A stretch of DNA of 64,000 nt from Benincasa hispida. Taxonomy: Eukaryota; Streptophyta; Magnoliopsida; Cucurbitales; Cucurbitaceae. Shown here piece by piece: positions 21,824-32,278 of the stretch (position 1 is the stretch's first letter; the number at the start of each line of letters is the position of its first letter). The notes beneath the pieces were generated by a model. It had not been told where the DNA came from. It worked only from the letters and a program-made list of their open reading frames with translations, and ran no database searches. The DNA is taken from NCBI RefSeq assembly GCF_009727055.1, contig NC_052349.1, positions 40,040,029 through 40,104,028 on the forward strand. Reading direction: 5' to 3'. The position numbers and the translations under genes were made by a program.

Positions 21824-23400
21824 CTATTTCTTGCTTGCAATGGCTTCTTGGAAACTAATAGGCTCACTATCACCAAAAAGACAATAGAGAATTATGTCAT
21901 TTTGATTTTCATTTACCTCATTAAGTTCCCATAGACTTCGAGTTCCTCTTGGGCCAATTTCGTTCTCCGAATCGCTAGATGAACCTTGAGATGATGATCG
22001 ATCGGTCGAGTGAGGTGGCACTAGAATGGGCAAACCTTCACCCATTTCATCCCTAGTCGGCTCATTTTCATCGTCTTCTTCAAAATATGGAAGGAAATCA
22101 TACTCCTCCTCTTGTATATTCCAATCCCAAGAGGCTTCCTCATAAAAAACAACATCACGACTAATAATTACCTTCCCATTCAAAGGATTGTAAAGACGAT
22201 AACCCTTTGAACTTGCATCATAGCCGATGAAGATGAGTTTCTCTCTTCGATCATCGAGCTTGGTCCTTTTTTCTTCCGACACATGAGCATATGCAATACT
22301 CCCAAACACCTTGATGTGACCAATCCGAGCTTTCTTCCATTCCATGCTTCTTGAGGCATCTTGTCAAGCACACTTTTGGTTGGTGCTCGATTTGTCAAAT
22401 AAACCGCACAAGCTATAGCCTCCGCCCAAAATTCCCTCAGCATCTTCTTTGTCTTTAGCATGCTTCTTGCCATGTTTAAGATTGTCCGATTCTTCCTCTC
22501 CACCATGCCATTTTGTTGCGGTGTCCTTGGGACTGTTAACGGATGTCAGATGCCTTTTTCATCACAAAATTGTTTGAACTCATTTGATGTGAATTCACCA
22601 CCTCGATCGATTCTTATGGTCTTGATTGTAAGGTTGCTTTCATTCTCCACATGTGCCTTAAATCTCTTGAAGATTTCAAATACTTCTGATTTTTTCTTCA
22701 AAAAGTACACCCATGTTTTTCTAGAAAAATCATCAATAAAGAGAAGGAAATATTTACTTTTACCATGAGACTCTGGTTTGATCATTCCACACACATCGGC
22801 ATGGATGAGTTCTAAAGGCTTCTTTACTCTTGTCATAGACTCCTTCGGAAAACTACTTCGATGATGTTTGCCAAGCAAACACCCTTCACAAACTTGGTTT
22901 GGCTTATGAATGTGTGGTAAACCTCGCACCATCTTCTTCTTCGACAAATCTTTTAGACTTCCAAAATTGAGGTGTCCGAACTGTAGATGCCATAGCCAAG
23001 AGAGATCTTCATAACACGTCTTCAAGCATTTTGGAACATCATTACATATATTCAAAGGAAACATTCGGTTTTTGGTCATGGAGACTTTAGCAATAAGTCT
23101 CTCATGATTATCCCTCAAATACAAACAATTGTATTTTCATTTGAACTTCAAAACCTTTCTCTAACAATTGTCCTACACTCAATATATTTTTTTACATTGG
23201 GAATGTAATAAACATTTGTGATATATTGATTTCTCCATTTTTTAACCGAATGAGAATTTTACCTATTCCTTTGATGGCAGCCAAAGAATTGTCTCCAAAG
23301 CAATATTACCTTTCTCCATCTCGTTCAACTCCCACAAACATCTCGCGGTTTCCACACATGTGATTCGAGGTTTGTGTTCAAGATACACATACTATCTTGA
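21824..23400 (-). pseudogene. copia protease remnant, GAG-pre-integrase and integrase
   Basis: From the right: a decayed protease site (about 23345-23400) where the usual DTGAS reads like NTNLES while SNHMCGNREMF is recognisable in another frame. Next is GAG-pre-integrase, WLWHLQFGHLNFGSLKDL and CEGCLLGKHHRSSFP (H and CxxC zinc ligands). The integrase core has ELIHADVCGMI, FLLFIDDFSRKTWVY, TIRIDRGGEFTSNEF and, after a frame change near 22540, VERKNRTILNMARSM (D, D, E all present). Then KVFGSIAYAHVSEEKRTKLD and KGYRLYNPLNGKVIISRDVVF. Frame breaks fall near 22540 and 22345. Integrase would insert the DNA copy; this one is broken. Confidence 0.85.
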
Positions 23401-24399
23401 CTCTCTTCTTCTCCCTTTGAAACCATAAATAAGGTTCATTCTCCTCTGCATAATTGGATTGCCCTTGATGAGCTTTTGATGTGCTAGCGGTTGATCGGTC
23501 CTGGTGCTTTCGATCAATCGAATATGTTTGAGATGAGTAACACTCATTCGCATAATATCCATACTTGTTACAATTATAACATTTTACCTGAGATTTATAC
23601 TCTCCTGGACCTTCCACCATCATTCCACGACCTCGACCTCCTCTTCCTCTTGAGGATTCAGACGAGTTTGAGAAACATCAGTGTTGGCTTTACCCTCTTC
23701 CACCATGGCCTCGACTACCACGACCTTTTCACATCCACGACTATTCTCCTCCTTGATTTTGAGTTGGAGAAGTTGTTCAACGTCTCTGTTTGCTCCATCC
23801 TCCTTTCTTTTTCTCCTCATAGGCTTGTAACGAGCCTATAAATTGTTCAATTGTCATGTTCTCGAGATCCTGTGTCTCCTCGATCGTCGTGGCATAATCT
23901 CGAACTTTGTATTTAGGCTTCGTGAAACCTTCTCCATGACATGAACATCGGTGATTTCTTCACCATTCCGTCTCAATTGGTTGACGACAACCATTACTTT
24001 TGTGTGATATTCGCTATCACCTCCGTCCTTCATTTGTAAAGAAATTCAAACTCACCATGTAAGGTTTGCAACCGTACCTTTCTCACACGATCGACTTCTC
24101 TATGAGTCGATTGGAGCTTGTCCCATGCCGCCTTTGACGTCTCCGCATTGGCGATGGTCTCAAACGTATCTTCGTCCACCGATTGATACAAGATATAAAG
24201 GGCCTTCTTGTCCTTCTTTCTTGTCTCCTTTAACGCATCTCTTTGCGCTTGATTGGCTCCAGCTTCTGCCTCTTGGAAACCATTCTCCACGATCTCCCAC
24301 ACGTCTTTGCTCCTAGTAACTCTTTTATCTTGATGCTTCAATTGATTAGTTGATGGTAAGCATTGGTAGTCGAAGTGAACCCATCCCATCGTTGGCCAT
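23401..24399 (-). pseudogene. copia gag
   Basis: The likely start is ATG 24399 (MANDGM), followed within seven codons by a one-base frame change; the longer open frame beginning at 24410 is in another phase for its first residues. The Gag body is clear: SKDVWEIVENGFQE, DALKETRKKDKKALYILYQS, VDEDTFETIANAETSKAAWD, VDRVRKVRLQTLHGEFEF. The zinc knuckle at about 23540-23581 reads CYNCNKYGYYANEC, so the histidine of CX2CX4HX4C is tyrosine, which would impair nucleic-acid binding. Stops and frame changes near 24033 and 23820 separate the pieces. It sits directly after the primer site, as expected. Confidence 0.85.
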
Positions 24400-24422
24400 T
24401 TTTCTCTCAATATTTCTTGCTC

Positions 24423-24437
24423 GCTCTGATACCACTA
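24423..24437 (-). other. copia primer binding site
   Basis: Minus strand TAGTGGTATCAGAGC, the canonical initiator-Met-tRNA complement, directly against the 5' LTR. Unlike the sites at 4250 and 42803 it is undecayed. Confidence 0.9.
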
Positions 24438-24725
24438 TGTTAAAAAAAAGTGGAGGACAAATATGAAAAATGAGAGATATATTTTCCATTCAACTAAGCA
24501 TGCCTTTATATAGCTTACAAACATAACCATAGGAATTGCCAATGATTACAAAAGTCTCATAACTCACATAACTCCTATAACTTAAAAATGTCATCAAATG
24601 CTCATAACTCACATAACTCCTATAACTCATAAATCACTATTGGTTACAAAAAACTAAAAGTTACAAAACCCAAAAGTCACACTAAATGCCACAAATAAAG
24701 TTTAATAATGACAAACGTTTCAACA
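24438..24725 (-). repeat. 5' LTR of the copia element
   Basis: Plus-strand TGTTAAAAAAAAG to AACGTTTCAACA, aligned with 20034-20324 throughout, with a few substitutions and short indels. Target copy GTTGT follows at 24726. Confidence 0.9.
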
Positions 24726-25119
24726 GTTGTTAGGTATACCAAGTTTATCATTCATAAGTTTATTCAAAGGAACAATGGTAACGAGCTCAACCCTTTTTTT
24801 ATCATCTTAATACTACTCTCATTTTCACATATTCTACATTTTCTCTTGGATTTAATAATATTAAGTTTTAGGATAGATTACTTAGCTCGCTTTGAAGATT
24901 TATGAATTCCCTTATTGTTTGCTTCTAAAATCCCCGAGTTCGATCCTTGTTCTTACTAAGTACTTCAAGCTTTTTTAAGGGTTTATACTTATGCTTCTGA
25001 AGAAGATTTGTAACGTATTTTGCAACCTCTTAGTATACCTAATACAAGATAATACAAAGGCTTTGTCAAACATCTACAAGTTGTTTCTCTTAAAGAACAA
25101 AACGAACATCAATTTCTTT

Positions 25120-26280
25120 GTGTAACGCCCCACATTATGAAATTAGGCTAATTTGGATTAAGTTATATTTTTTACGACTCTTTTGGTCTGTTACTCTTAA
25201 ATTAATGGGACTTTAGTTATCGGTTTTAATTTGAAAAAAAATAGAATTTTAGTTTAGTTTCTTAAGTTAGCCAAATTAATTTATTAAAATGTTGGAGAAA
25301 GGTATTTGTTTTAATTAAAAACTTTATTTTCAAGATATTGAGTTTGATACTAGCTTATTTCCAAAAACATTTCTAATCTTTTGCTCTGGCGTACTAACCA
25401 AGTCTGGGGCAAAACATGACAATTTTGTAAACTTTCTTTCATACTAGATAACTGACATGCCACCTTGAGTTAGATGTAGAAATTCTGTCTCCTTATCATC
25501 CTTCATCGTGTTAGGGAAATACTAGTCATACAACAAATCCTTGAATCTAGCCCAAGTGACAGGTTCGTCATTGTGGTCCTCTATAGCTTCGATAGACTTC
25601 CACCACATACGAGTCTCATCTTTAAGCATGAACATTGTTCCTTTGACTCTTAAGCGATCCTCATAGTTGAGGTAATCGAACATTGATTCCAGTTCTACAA
25701 CCCATTGCTCAGCTGCAGTTGCATTCTCTGAACGTCTATCGAAAGTAGGAGGCCTGTAGTGCTTAAAGTCCTTTACAAGCACTATGCCAATTGAGTTATC
25801 TATCAATACGGTAGAGGATCATAATGATGAGCTTATCACTTGGGCTAGATTCAAGGATTTGATGTATGACTACTATTTCCCTGGCATGAAGAAGGATGAT
25901 AAGGAGACAGAATTTCTGCATCTAACTTAAAGTGGCATGTCAGTTATCCATTATGAAAGGAAGTTTACAGAATTGTCAAGTTTTGGCCTAGATTTGGCTA
26001 GTACGCCAGAGCAAAAAATTAAATAGGATCTGGAAACAATCTAGTATCAAATCCAATATCTTGAAAATAAAGTTTTCAATTCAAACAAATACCGTTCTCC
26101 AACATTTTAATAAATTAATTTTGCTAACTTAAGAAACTAAGCTGAAATTCTATTTTTTTTAAAAAAAATTAGAACCGATAACTGAGAAATCCCATTAATT
26201 TAAGATTAACGGACTGGAAGAGTCTTAAATAATATAACTTAATCCAAATTAGCCTAATTTCGTAATGCGGGGCGTTGCAC
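25120..26280. repeat. Long inverted repeat (foldback) carrying gypsy gag fragments
   Basis: The left arm 25120-25592 is the diverged reverse complement of the right arm 25801-26280, with a spacer of about 210 bp. Both outer ends read GTGTAACGCCCC or GTGCAACGCCCC, then ATT-GAAATTAGGCTAATTTGG on inward reading. Each arm holds non-coding sequence outside and a gypsy gag fragment inside. The spacer continues the gag frame of the left arm only. It is inserted in a copia remnant; no certain target duplication was found. Confidence 0.8.
25522..25806 (-). pseudogene. gypsy gag fragment in the foldback
   Basis: Ninety-four codons open on the minus strand: HYRPPTFDRRSENATAAEQW, VVELESMFDYLNYEDRLRVK, GTMFMLKDETRMWWKSIEA, VTWARFKDLLYD then a stop. 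This is the retrotransposon gag (capsid) domain of chromovirus-like gypsy elements. The right arm has the homologous piece on the plus strand (25815 onward), ITWARFKDLMYDYYFPGMKK and later HYERKFTELSSFG, reaching further before its stop. No protease or RT accompanies either copy. Confidence 0.75.
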
Positions 26281-26602
26281 ATTGTCTATTACCTTATCAA
26301 GCTCTACATGCTTTCTTCTTAAATGAAAAGCTAGATTAGTTGAGAACATTGATATCAGCACACCAAACAACAGGTATGCATGAGTTTTTGGAACCATTTT
26401 TTTGAAGTGGTGCTTGAATCAAACTAATTTTAGTTGTTATATGTGCGAGGGACCAATACTCTACCTCAGTATTGAAGCATGCCATAACATGCTATTTCCT
26501 AGAGCACCACGACACCAAAACATTCCCTAATAAAGATACAATGGGCTAAAATTGATGGTTTATCATCAATATCGCATCCCAAATTGAATTTGAGTAGCTC
26601 GT

Positions 26603-28610
26603 TGATAACACCTAAAATATGCTATCTCGCTCGATTTAATTGTAACTTGTTCTTATACTTTCGTGCTTATTTGATGATTTTGTAGGTTTCAAGCATCAGA
26701 GAGGTAGAATTGAACATTAGGGTGAAAACCAAGCTTAAATAGAGCAATTGAAGCCCTAAAAAGGAAACTACATCAAAAGAAGGACGTGGATGCCCCTCCG
26801 CTGCAGCGATGCTGTGTTGAACGATGCCATCCACGACGCAGAAGGTATTAGTTGGAGTTTTAGACAGTGCCGCGATGTTATCCTGTGACGCCGTGTCACC
26901 AATACATTTAAGGAAAATGAGGTTGCAGCAGTGAAGGCCATTGAATCGCGGCGCTGCAGGCATCACAAATATGGGATCATTAAGAGGTTAGTGCTGCAGC
27001 ACTCTCGATGGTCTATAAATAGGATCTTTTTGCATTAGGTCAAGGCATCAAGAAATCCATCAGCCTCTACTCCAAATTCCCATTTACTCCCTCTTTATTT
27101 CCTCTGTATTTTCACAATTTTATGCTGTTTTTTGGTCTTCCACACTTATATTCATTCAAGAAAAAGGCTTAGGTTAGAGGTTTTCCGATTGTTACACTTG
27201 AGAGACTTGTTCGAAGTTTGATTATTTCTATATTATCTATGGATGTTCAACTTGCATTGATTTTATGATTGTGTCTCTTTGAGAATGTCGACAAGATAGT
27301 CGAAATTGCATGATCTATTGCTATAGGTTAAGTCTTAATTTGTAATAGTTAAGATCTTTAATCGCATGATAGCAATGTAAAGTTAAACTTGTGAAGTTGT
27401 TTGGCATCTAGTCAATAAGCATTATTTAAATAACTTAGTTGAATGTCATACTATTTGGCTTGTGAGACATTACCCACTTTTCACGCATCTTAAGTTTATC
27501 CCTAGAACTTGATGCAGTTCATGATTGATATATTTATAATGCATTACATTTAAATATGTTGATTGTTTAGTTATTTTAGACTTCTATTTAGCAGTAATCT
27601 GTTGGCTAAACATAGATAATAATAAGAGTAAATTTGCATGTGATCGATAATCAAGTAAGCAATCGGAATACTTTGAAAACTTAAGCTAGACTTTTGAACG
27701 ATTGATCTTTTTAAACACTTTTCACTATTGCCTACATTTACTTTTTGTACTCATTACTCTTTACTCTTTACTATTGTCATTCACAGCGTTGCAACACTCT
27801 CGATAGACTATAAATAAGTTTATTGGCATTAGGTCAAGGCATCAAGCAATCCATTCGCTTATACTATAAACTCCCCTTTACTCCCTATCTATTTCCTCTG
27901 TATTTTCACATTTTTATGTTGTATTTTAGCTTTCCACATTTATATTAATTGAAGAGGTCAATTCTAATTTAAGTTAGAGGTTTTCTAGATTGTAACACTT
28001 GTGAGACTTGTTCTAGGTTTAATCATTTCTATATTATCTATGGATATTTAGCTTGCATTAATTTTATGATCTGTTTCTTTGAGAATGTCTGGCAAATTAG
28101 TCAAAGTTGCATGATTTATTGCTATAGGTTAAGTCTAAATCCGTAACCGTTGAGATCTAATACATTACATTTAAATATGTTGATTGATTGGTTATTTTGA
28201 ACTTCCATTTAGCAGTACTAAATATGTTGGCTAGATAATAGGAGTATATTTGCTTGTTATCGATGATCAAGTAAGCAATTGGGATGTCTCGAAAACGTAA
28301 GCTAGACTTTTGAAAATGATCTTTTCAGAACATTTTCACTATTGCCTACATTTACTTTCCATACTATTTACTTTTTCTTGTATATTCAACCCCTCCCTTT
28401 TTGGTTACTTTGGTACTTTGAGCATATTTTGTGATAAACTATATTGATTCTCTGTAGATCGGCCTATACCATTTACTGCAAAGTTTAAGAAGAATGATAT
28501 CTTTATTTGATCAAAGGATTTGACAAATCTTGCTATAAGCAGCGATATGCAAATTAGTACATTTGGGTATGTAAAGTCCATGAATCCCAAGCACTCTCTT
28601 CACTGCCTTC
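26603..28610 (+). repeat. Athila-like LTR with an internal duplication
   Basis: Starts TGATAACACCTAAAATATG and has the layout of the other gypsy LTRs: R-region word FTTTTGTAGGTTTCAAGCAT equivalent at 26680-26696, GC-rich palindromic words at 26800-26990, TCTATAAATAGG at 27011-27022, and an end related to that of 29068-30400 (GTAGATCGGCCTATACC versus GTGGATCAACTCGTACT). Its length (about 2 kb) is explained by a duplicated segment. The right end is approximate. The minus-strand frames in it are not genes. Confidence 0.6.
26990..28380. repeat. Direct duplication inside the LTR
   Basis: Copy 1 (about 26990-27780) and copy 2 (about 27781-28380) both begin at a GCAGCACTCTCGATGGTCTA / GCAACACTCTCGATAGACTA block and contain TTAGGTCAAGGCATCAAG, TTTCTATATTATCTATGGAT and CATGATTTATTGCTATAGG. 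Copy 2 lacks roughly 180 bp between GAGATCT and AATACATTACATTTAAATAT. Confidence 0.75.
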
Positions 28611-29067
28611 TGATATGTGCAAGTGCATGTGTCAAGTTATAATATAATAAAACGACCTTAACAGACCGTGTATCATCCTCAAGAGATCAAATGCATAGAT
28701 TAGTTTAATAATTTTAGAATTGTGTCGATGTTATCTAAGGATTGGAAATAAGATGGATGATGTAATTTTTAAACTAATAAAAACTAAAGACAAAGATCAA
28801 ATCTTAGAGAATAAAAGTATTCCAGGGTGTTCATTTCATTTTGGCCGGCAAAAACATATTCTTATGCATTTTAACAACCCTTCAAAGAAGTAGAAATTGA
28901 AATGAGAAAAGAAAAACTACAATAGAAGTGATTTTCGTCAATGAAGTACATCGACAACTCCTTAATTTGCACCTCAAAATCAATGAATGACCTCCAAGCA
29001 CTCTTCTCACTTTCTAACCTCTTCTTTACTATCAAAACACTATTTAGGACTCCAAAATTAGATTTAA
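28611..29067 (-). repeat. Reverse gypsy LTR end fragment
   Basis: Plus-strand start TGATATGTGCAAGTGCATG followed by TATAATATAATAAAACGAC resembles the start of 44718-46121 (TGATAGTACGCAAGTGCACG, TATAATATAGTAAAATGG), so it is probably the end of a reverse LTR. No gene; the frame at 28941-29168 is spurious. Confidence 0.45.
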
Positions 29068-30400
29068 TGGCGATATTAACTAAAATGTGCTATCTCGCTC
29101 AACTTAATTCGGGTTTGTTCCTTGGTTTTATATATTTATTTCATGATTTTATAGGTTTTAGGTATTAAGAAGGTAAAATAGACCCTTAAGGTAGAAACCA
29201 AGTTAAAATGGACCAAAATGTAGCCTTAAAGCATCAACCAGGGAAAAGATATTCAAAATAACCCTTGAGGGCTAGCACCACGATGCCGTTAACAGAATTG
29301 AAGGCCATGAGAGAGCATCGCAGTGCACCTTGGCATTGCGTGTGGCGCTCTTCACAGAATCACTTTTGAAGGCAATGCCCCTCATTTGTTGCCCACGTCA
29401 CTGCGATTAAAGGCCATAGCATCACGGCGCCAGAGTAATTTCTATAAATGTGTTGTTAGCCGCCTAGGTCAAAAGTATTATGATTTTTGTATTATGATTT
29501 TTTCGATTCTCCCATAGTTTTTCCCCTTCTTCTTATGTTCTTACTCAATTTGGTATTAAATTTATGCATTTTTTCCATTCTACATTGAGCATGAAGATGA
29601 TTCTTGGCTAAACAAGTAATTTCTAGCTTGGGTTTAGTAGTATTTCCCTTTTATGTTAACTTGTGAGATTTTTGCTTAATGAAATTGATTTATACTTTGT
29701 CTTTGGATTTTATTCTTGATTGAAACTTTATGATTGTATTTTTTTTGAGATTGTCTGACAAACTAGTTGAGATTATATGATTAATTGCTATAGGTTTATA
29801 CTTAATCCATAATTGTTAAGTCACTAAATTGCTAAGTAGTAAATTATTAGATTAACTTGTGAATTGCTTGGCATCTATTCAATGAATATTGATTAATTAA
29901 CTTAGAGGAAAATCATACTGAATATCTAATTAGCCATTACCTATTGGGCATTCATCCTAGCATAATTCATAGATCTTTATGCAATTAGTCAAGTGAATAA
30001 CATGTGTTCATCTATTCATACTGGGTAATTTGGTAATTAGGACATTTGGTTAGCATTATTAATCAAATTGGCTAGACTTAGGTATAAAGTAGGATATAAT
30101 CTAACGAGTTCATTGATCGAGTAAACTAATTGGAGAAAACTTAAAAAAAAAACCCAAGCTATGCCTCTTTATCATAGTATTCTTTCTCAACTCTCATTCG
30201 CTCACAATTGCCTATAATTTACTTTTCGCAACATTTACTTTCAAAGCATTTTTAAAGTCTTAACCCTCTCTAATTACCTAGGGACTTTAACCATTCTAAT
30301 TGAGAATCTCGTTGGTTCTTTGTGGATCAACTCGTACTATTAATAGACATGAAATTTATTTGGACAAGGGATTCAACAAACTCTTGCGATCAAATGGCTG
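29068..30400 (+). repeat. Athila-like LTR
   Basis: Starts near ATATTAACTAAAATGTGCTATC and follows the same order as 26603-28610, with the shared CTATAGGTTTATACTTAATCC and GCATAATTCATAGATCTTTATGCA-type segments and a related end. The two may be the LTRs of one shrunken element, with 28611-29067 between them. Boundaries are approximate. Confidence 0.5.
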
Positions 30401-30719
30401 GTTGAAAACCCTAGAACTAATAGGGAAAAGATTTCTAGTAATGTATTGGGATCGCAAGGCCACTTTACAGTGTCTCGACACTATCTGAAATATTGTTCTC
30501 AGGTCTGGGTGTCATGCATAACACACTTTTTTTAGCACTCTTAGTCTCCTTTTCTTCTTTACTTGAAGAATTAACTTCTTCTTGACTTTATTGGGCAAAA
30601 ATGAACTATTTTCACTCTATATTAGACTCCAAATCACATCCTTATGCTCATCTTCAAAAAGTCACTAGCAAATGACATCAAATCTAATAATATTAGGTAA
30701 AAAAAAAAAAAATCTAAAT
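30401..30719. other. No gene recognised
   Basis: Junction between the LTR and the copia RT remnant. AT-rich, with a poly-A run near 30703; no supported feature. Confidence 0.4.
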
Positions 30720-31340
30720 TAAAGCAACTCAAGCATTTCAATTGATTGTTGGATGTTGTAGCAATTGAGTTTGTTGATTACATATGAAATTTCTAGCCTT
30801 GTATGAGTAAGATATTGTTAAGCTTCAATTGCTCTTTGATAGCGTGTTAGATTGTCCATTAGTTCTCCATCATTCCTTGTATATTGTCTTCTTGTCACTG
30901 CTGATGTATTGAAAGGTTTAAAATGATTCAAATTCAACATATCTAATGAATCAGTAATGTACTTTGTCTACTTTAAAAGAATTCTAATATCATCTTTGTA
31001 GACTTGAATGCCTAAAAATTAGGATGTCCCATAGATTAGAGAAAATTCTTCACTGAGAGGCTACAATAAACTTGTAAATAAGACACATATTTTTACCTAT
31101 TACAAGAGTATCATCTATATAGACAAGTATGTAAACTTTGGTTTGTTCTGCATCAATAAAGAATACTGAGTTATTTGCTCTAGATTTTTTTAAATCCCAG
31201 TTGAAGATAACCTTTCATACCATGCTCTTGGAGTTTACTGTAGTCCATAAAGTGATTTATGTAGCTTGTAGATGTAGTTAGGCTTCTTCTTGTCAAAAAA
31301 ATCCCTCAGGTTGTATCAATAGACCAAAGAAAGAGTTTCA
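30720..31340 (-). pseudogene. copia reverse transcriptase fragment
   Basis: From 31340 leftwards the minus strand reads DKKKPNYIYKLHKSLYGLQ, TPRAWYERLS, then (other frame) FKKSRANNSVFFIDAEQTKV, YILVYIDDTLVIG, GIQVYKDDIRIL, KYITDSLDMLNLNHFKPFN, RNDGELMDNLTRYQRAI and LTHTRLEISYVINKL. The catalytic motif is YIDD. This is the palm of copia RT up to the start of RNase H. Its continuation is most likely the RNase H fragment at 26600-24960; the gypsy LTRs between them separate the halves. Frameshifts and several stops. Confidence 0.75.
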
Positions 31341-31394
31341 TAGACCTCTTTTGGTTGATCAAATAGAATTTATAAATACCGATCAATACTAAAT

Positions 31395-31910
31395 ATGCTA
31401 CTGAGTAGTACAAGTGGCAAGATCAGATCGATCCGCACAGAAGCGTGAAGATTAGTCTCACAACACAATTCTTTAGTTAAAACGATAACCGGGAGGAGGT
31501 TTGGTGTGGTTTAAGACTTAAAGTGAGGAAAATAAATTGCAAAAAAGTAAACTGCGGAAAGTAAAAGTACAAGAAAATAAAACAAATAGCTTAGCCTAGG
31601 AAATAAGATCCACCCATTTGTTCAATTTATAATTGGATTTCTAGCGGTGTTTTCTTGTGCATGCAAGTGCTTAGCCTACTTGCCCTAAAATGCCACGATA
31701 AGTGCCCAAATACATTAATTAAGAACTTAATTAAACTAAGTGATCGGTGGATTGAGTATGAAAGCACAAAATAAACATTTAACACCTACATTACAATTAT
31801 TCGCTAGGATGATTAGGAAATGCCTAAGAAACTAACCCATTTCGTTCTTAATCCTAAACTGATCAAGACAACTATGTGATATTCTGTTAATGTTGAGAGA
31901 AGCCACACAC
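31395..31910 (-). repeat. Reverse gypsy LTR fragment
   Basis: ACTGAGTAGTACAAGTGGCAAG at the left resembles the reverse-LTR ends at 28611 and 44718. The rest holds LTR-style sequence (GTGCATGCAAGTGCTTAGC). Boundaries are approximate. Confidence 0.4.
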
Positions 31911-32278
31911 CTAGGGCACGGTTTGTTGCTACTTGAATAATAGTTTAGTTCCTTTAAGTTTTACACTGCCAATTTGAGTCTAGGAAGCTTAATGCTTGAT
32001 CTTTCGAGTCAGAGTAGGGGAAAACGGGTTGAAGGTTGAACAAAACCTTCCCAAACTAGTAAAGACTAAGATAGGATTGGCTAAGTGCGCACACACGTAA
32101 AGGATAAAGACTTAGTTTTAAATTTCTTAATTGATTGCATACGTTTGAATGGTTATATCTTCGTGAATTTTGATTTATCTTCAGCTTTGAGTTTTGAGTC
32201 ACTCATTTGCAGCATAAGATTTATATATATATTGTTTTTCCTTGCTCGAGGTCGAGTAAAGTTTAGGTTGGGGGTGTT
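31911..32278 (+). other. gypsy 3' internal region with polypurine tract
   Basis: It shares GAGTCTAGGAAGCTTAATGC, GGGGAAAACGGGTTGA and CCTTGCTCGAGG with 14840-15163, and ends in the tract AGGTTGGGGGTGT just before the next LTR. Confidence 0.65.

Larger units (their letters stand above)
20034..24725 (-). mobile_element. Complete but degenerate Ty1/copia element
   Basis: It has two LTRs of about 290 bp, a perfect 5 bp target duplication GTTGT (20029-20033 and 24726-24730), a copia primer site next to the 5' LTR and a 14-G polypurine tract next to the 3' LTR. Gag, protease, integrase, reverse transcriptase and RNase H follow in copia order on the minus strand. LTRs are about 95% identical by eye, making it one of the younger insertions. 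Frameshifts and stops in every domain make it non-autonomous. Short LTRs and the LRLKKALYGLKQVPRAWN type of RT suggest a Tork-like lineage; that is uncertain. Confidence 0.9.
24960..26600 (-). pseudogene. Old copia RNase H and 3' end, split by a foldback
   Basis: Minus-strand fragments on either side of 25120-26280. Right part (26600-26281): frames reading GALGNSMLWHASI, then RTYNN/KISLIQAPLQKNGSKN, then KHVELDKVIDN, the RNase H end of copia pol. Left part (25119-24960): KEIDVRFVL, then CLTKPL, GILRGCK, the usual last residues of pol. The two halves meet within the KHxExD motif region, so the foldback landed inside the domain. The upstream half of the same gene is probably the RT fragment at 30720-31340, with the gypsy LTRs at 26603-30400 inserted between. 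Many stops; non-functional. Confidence 0.6.
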
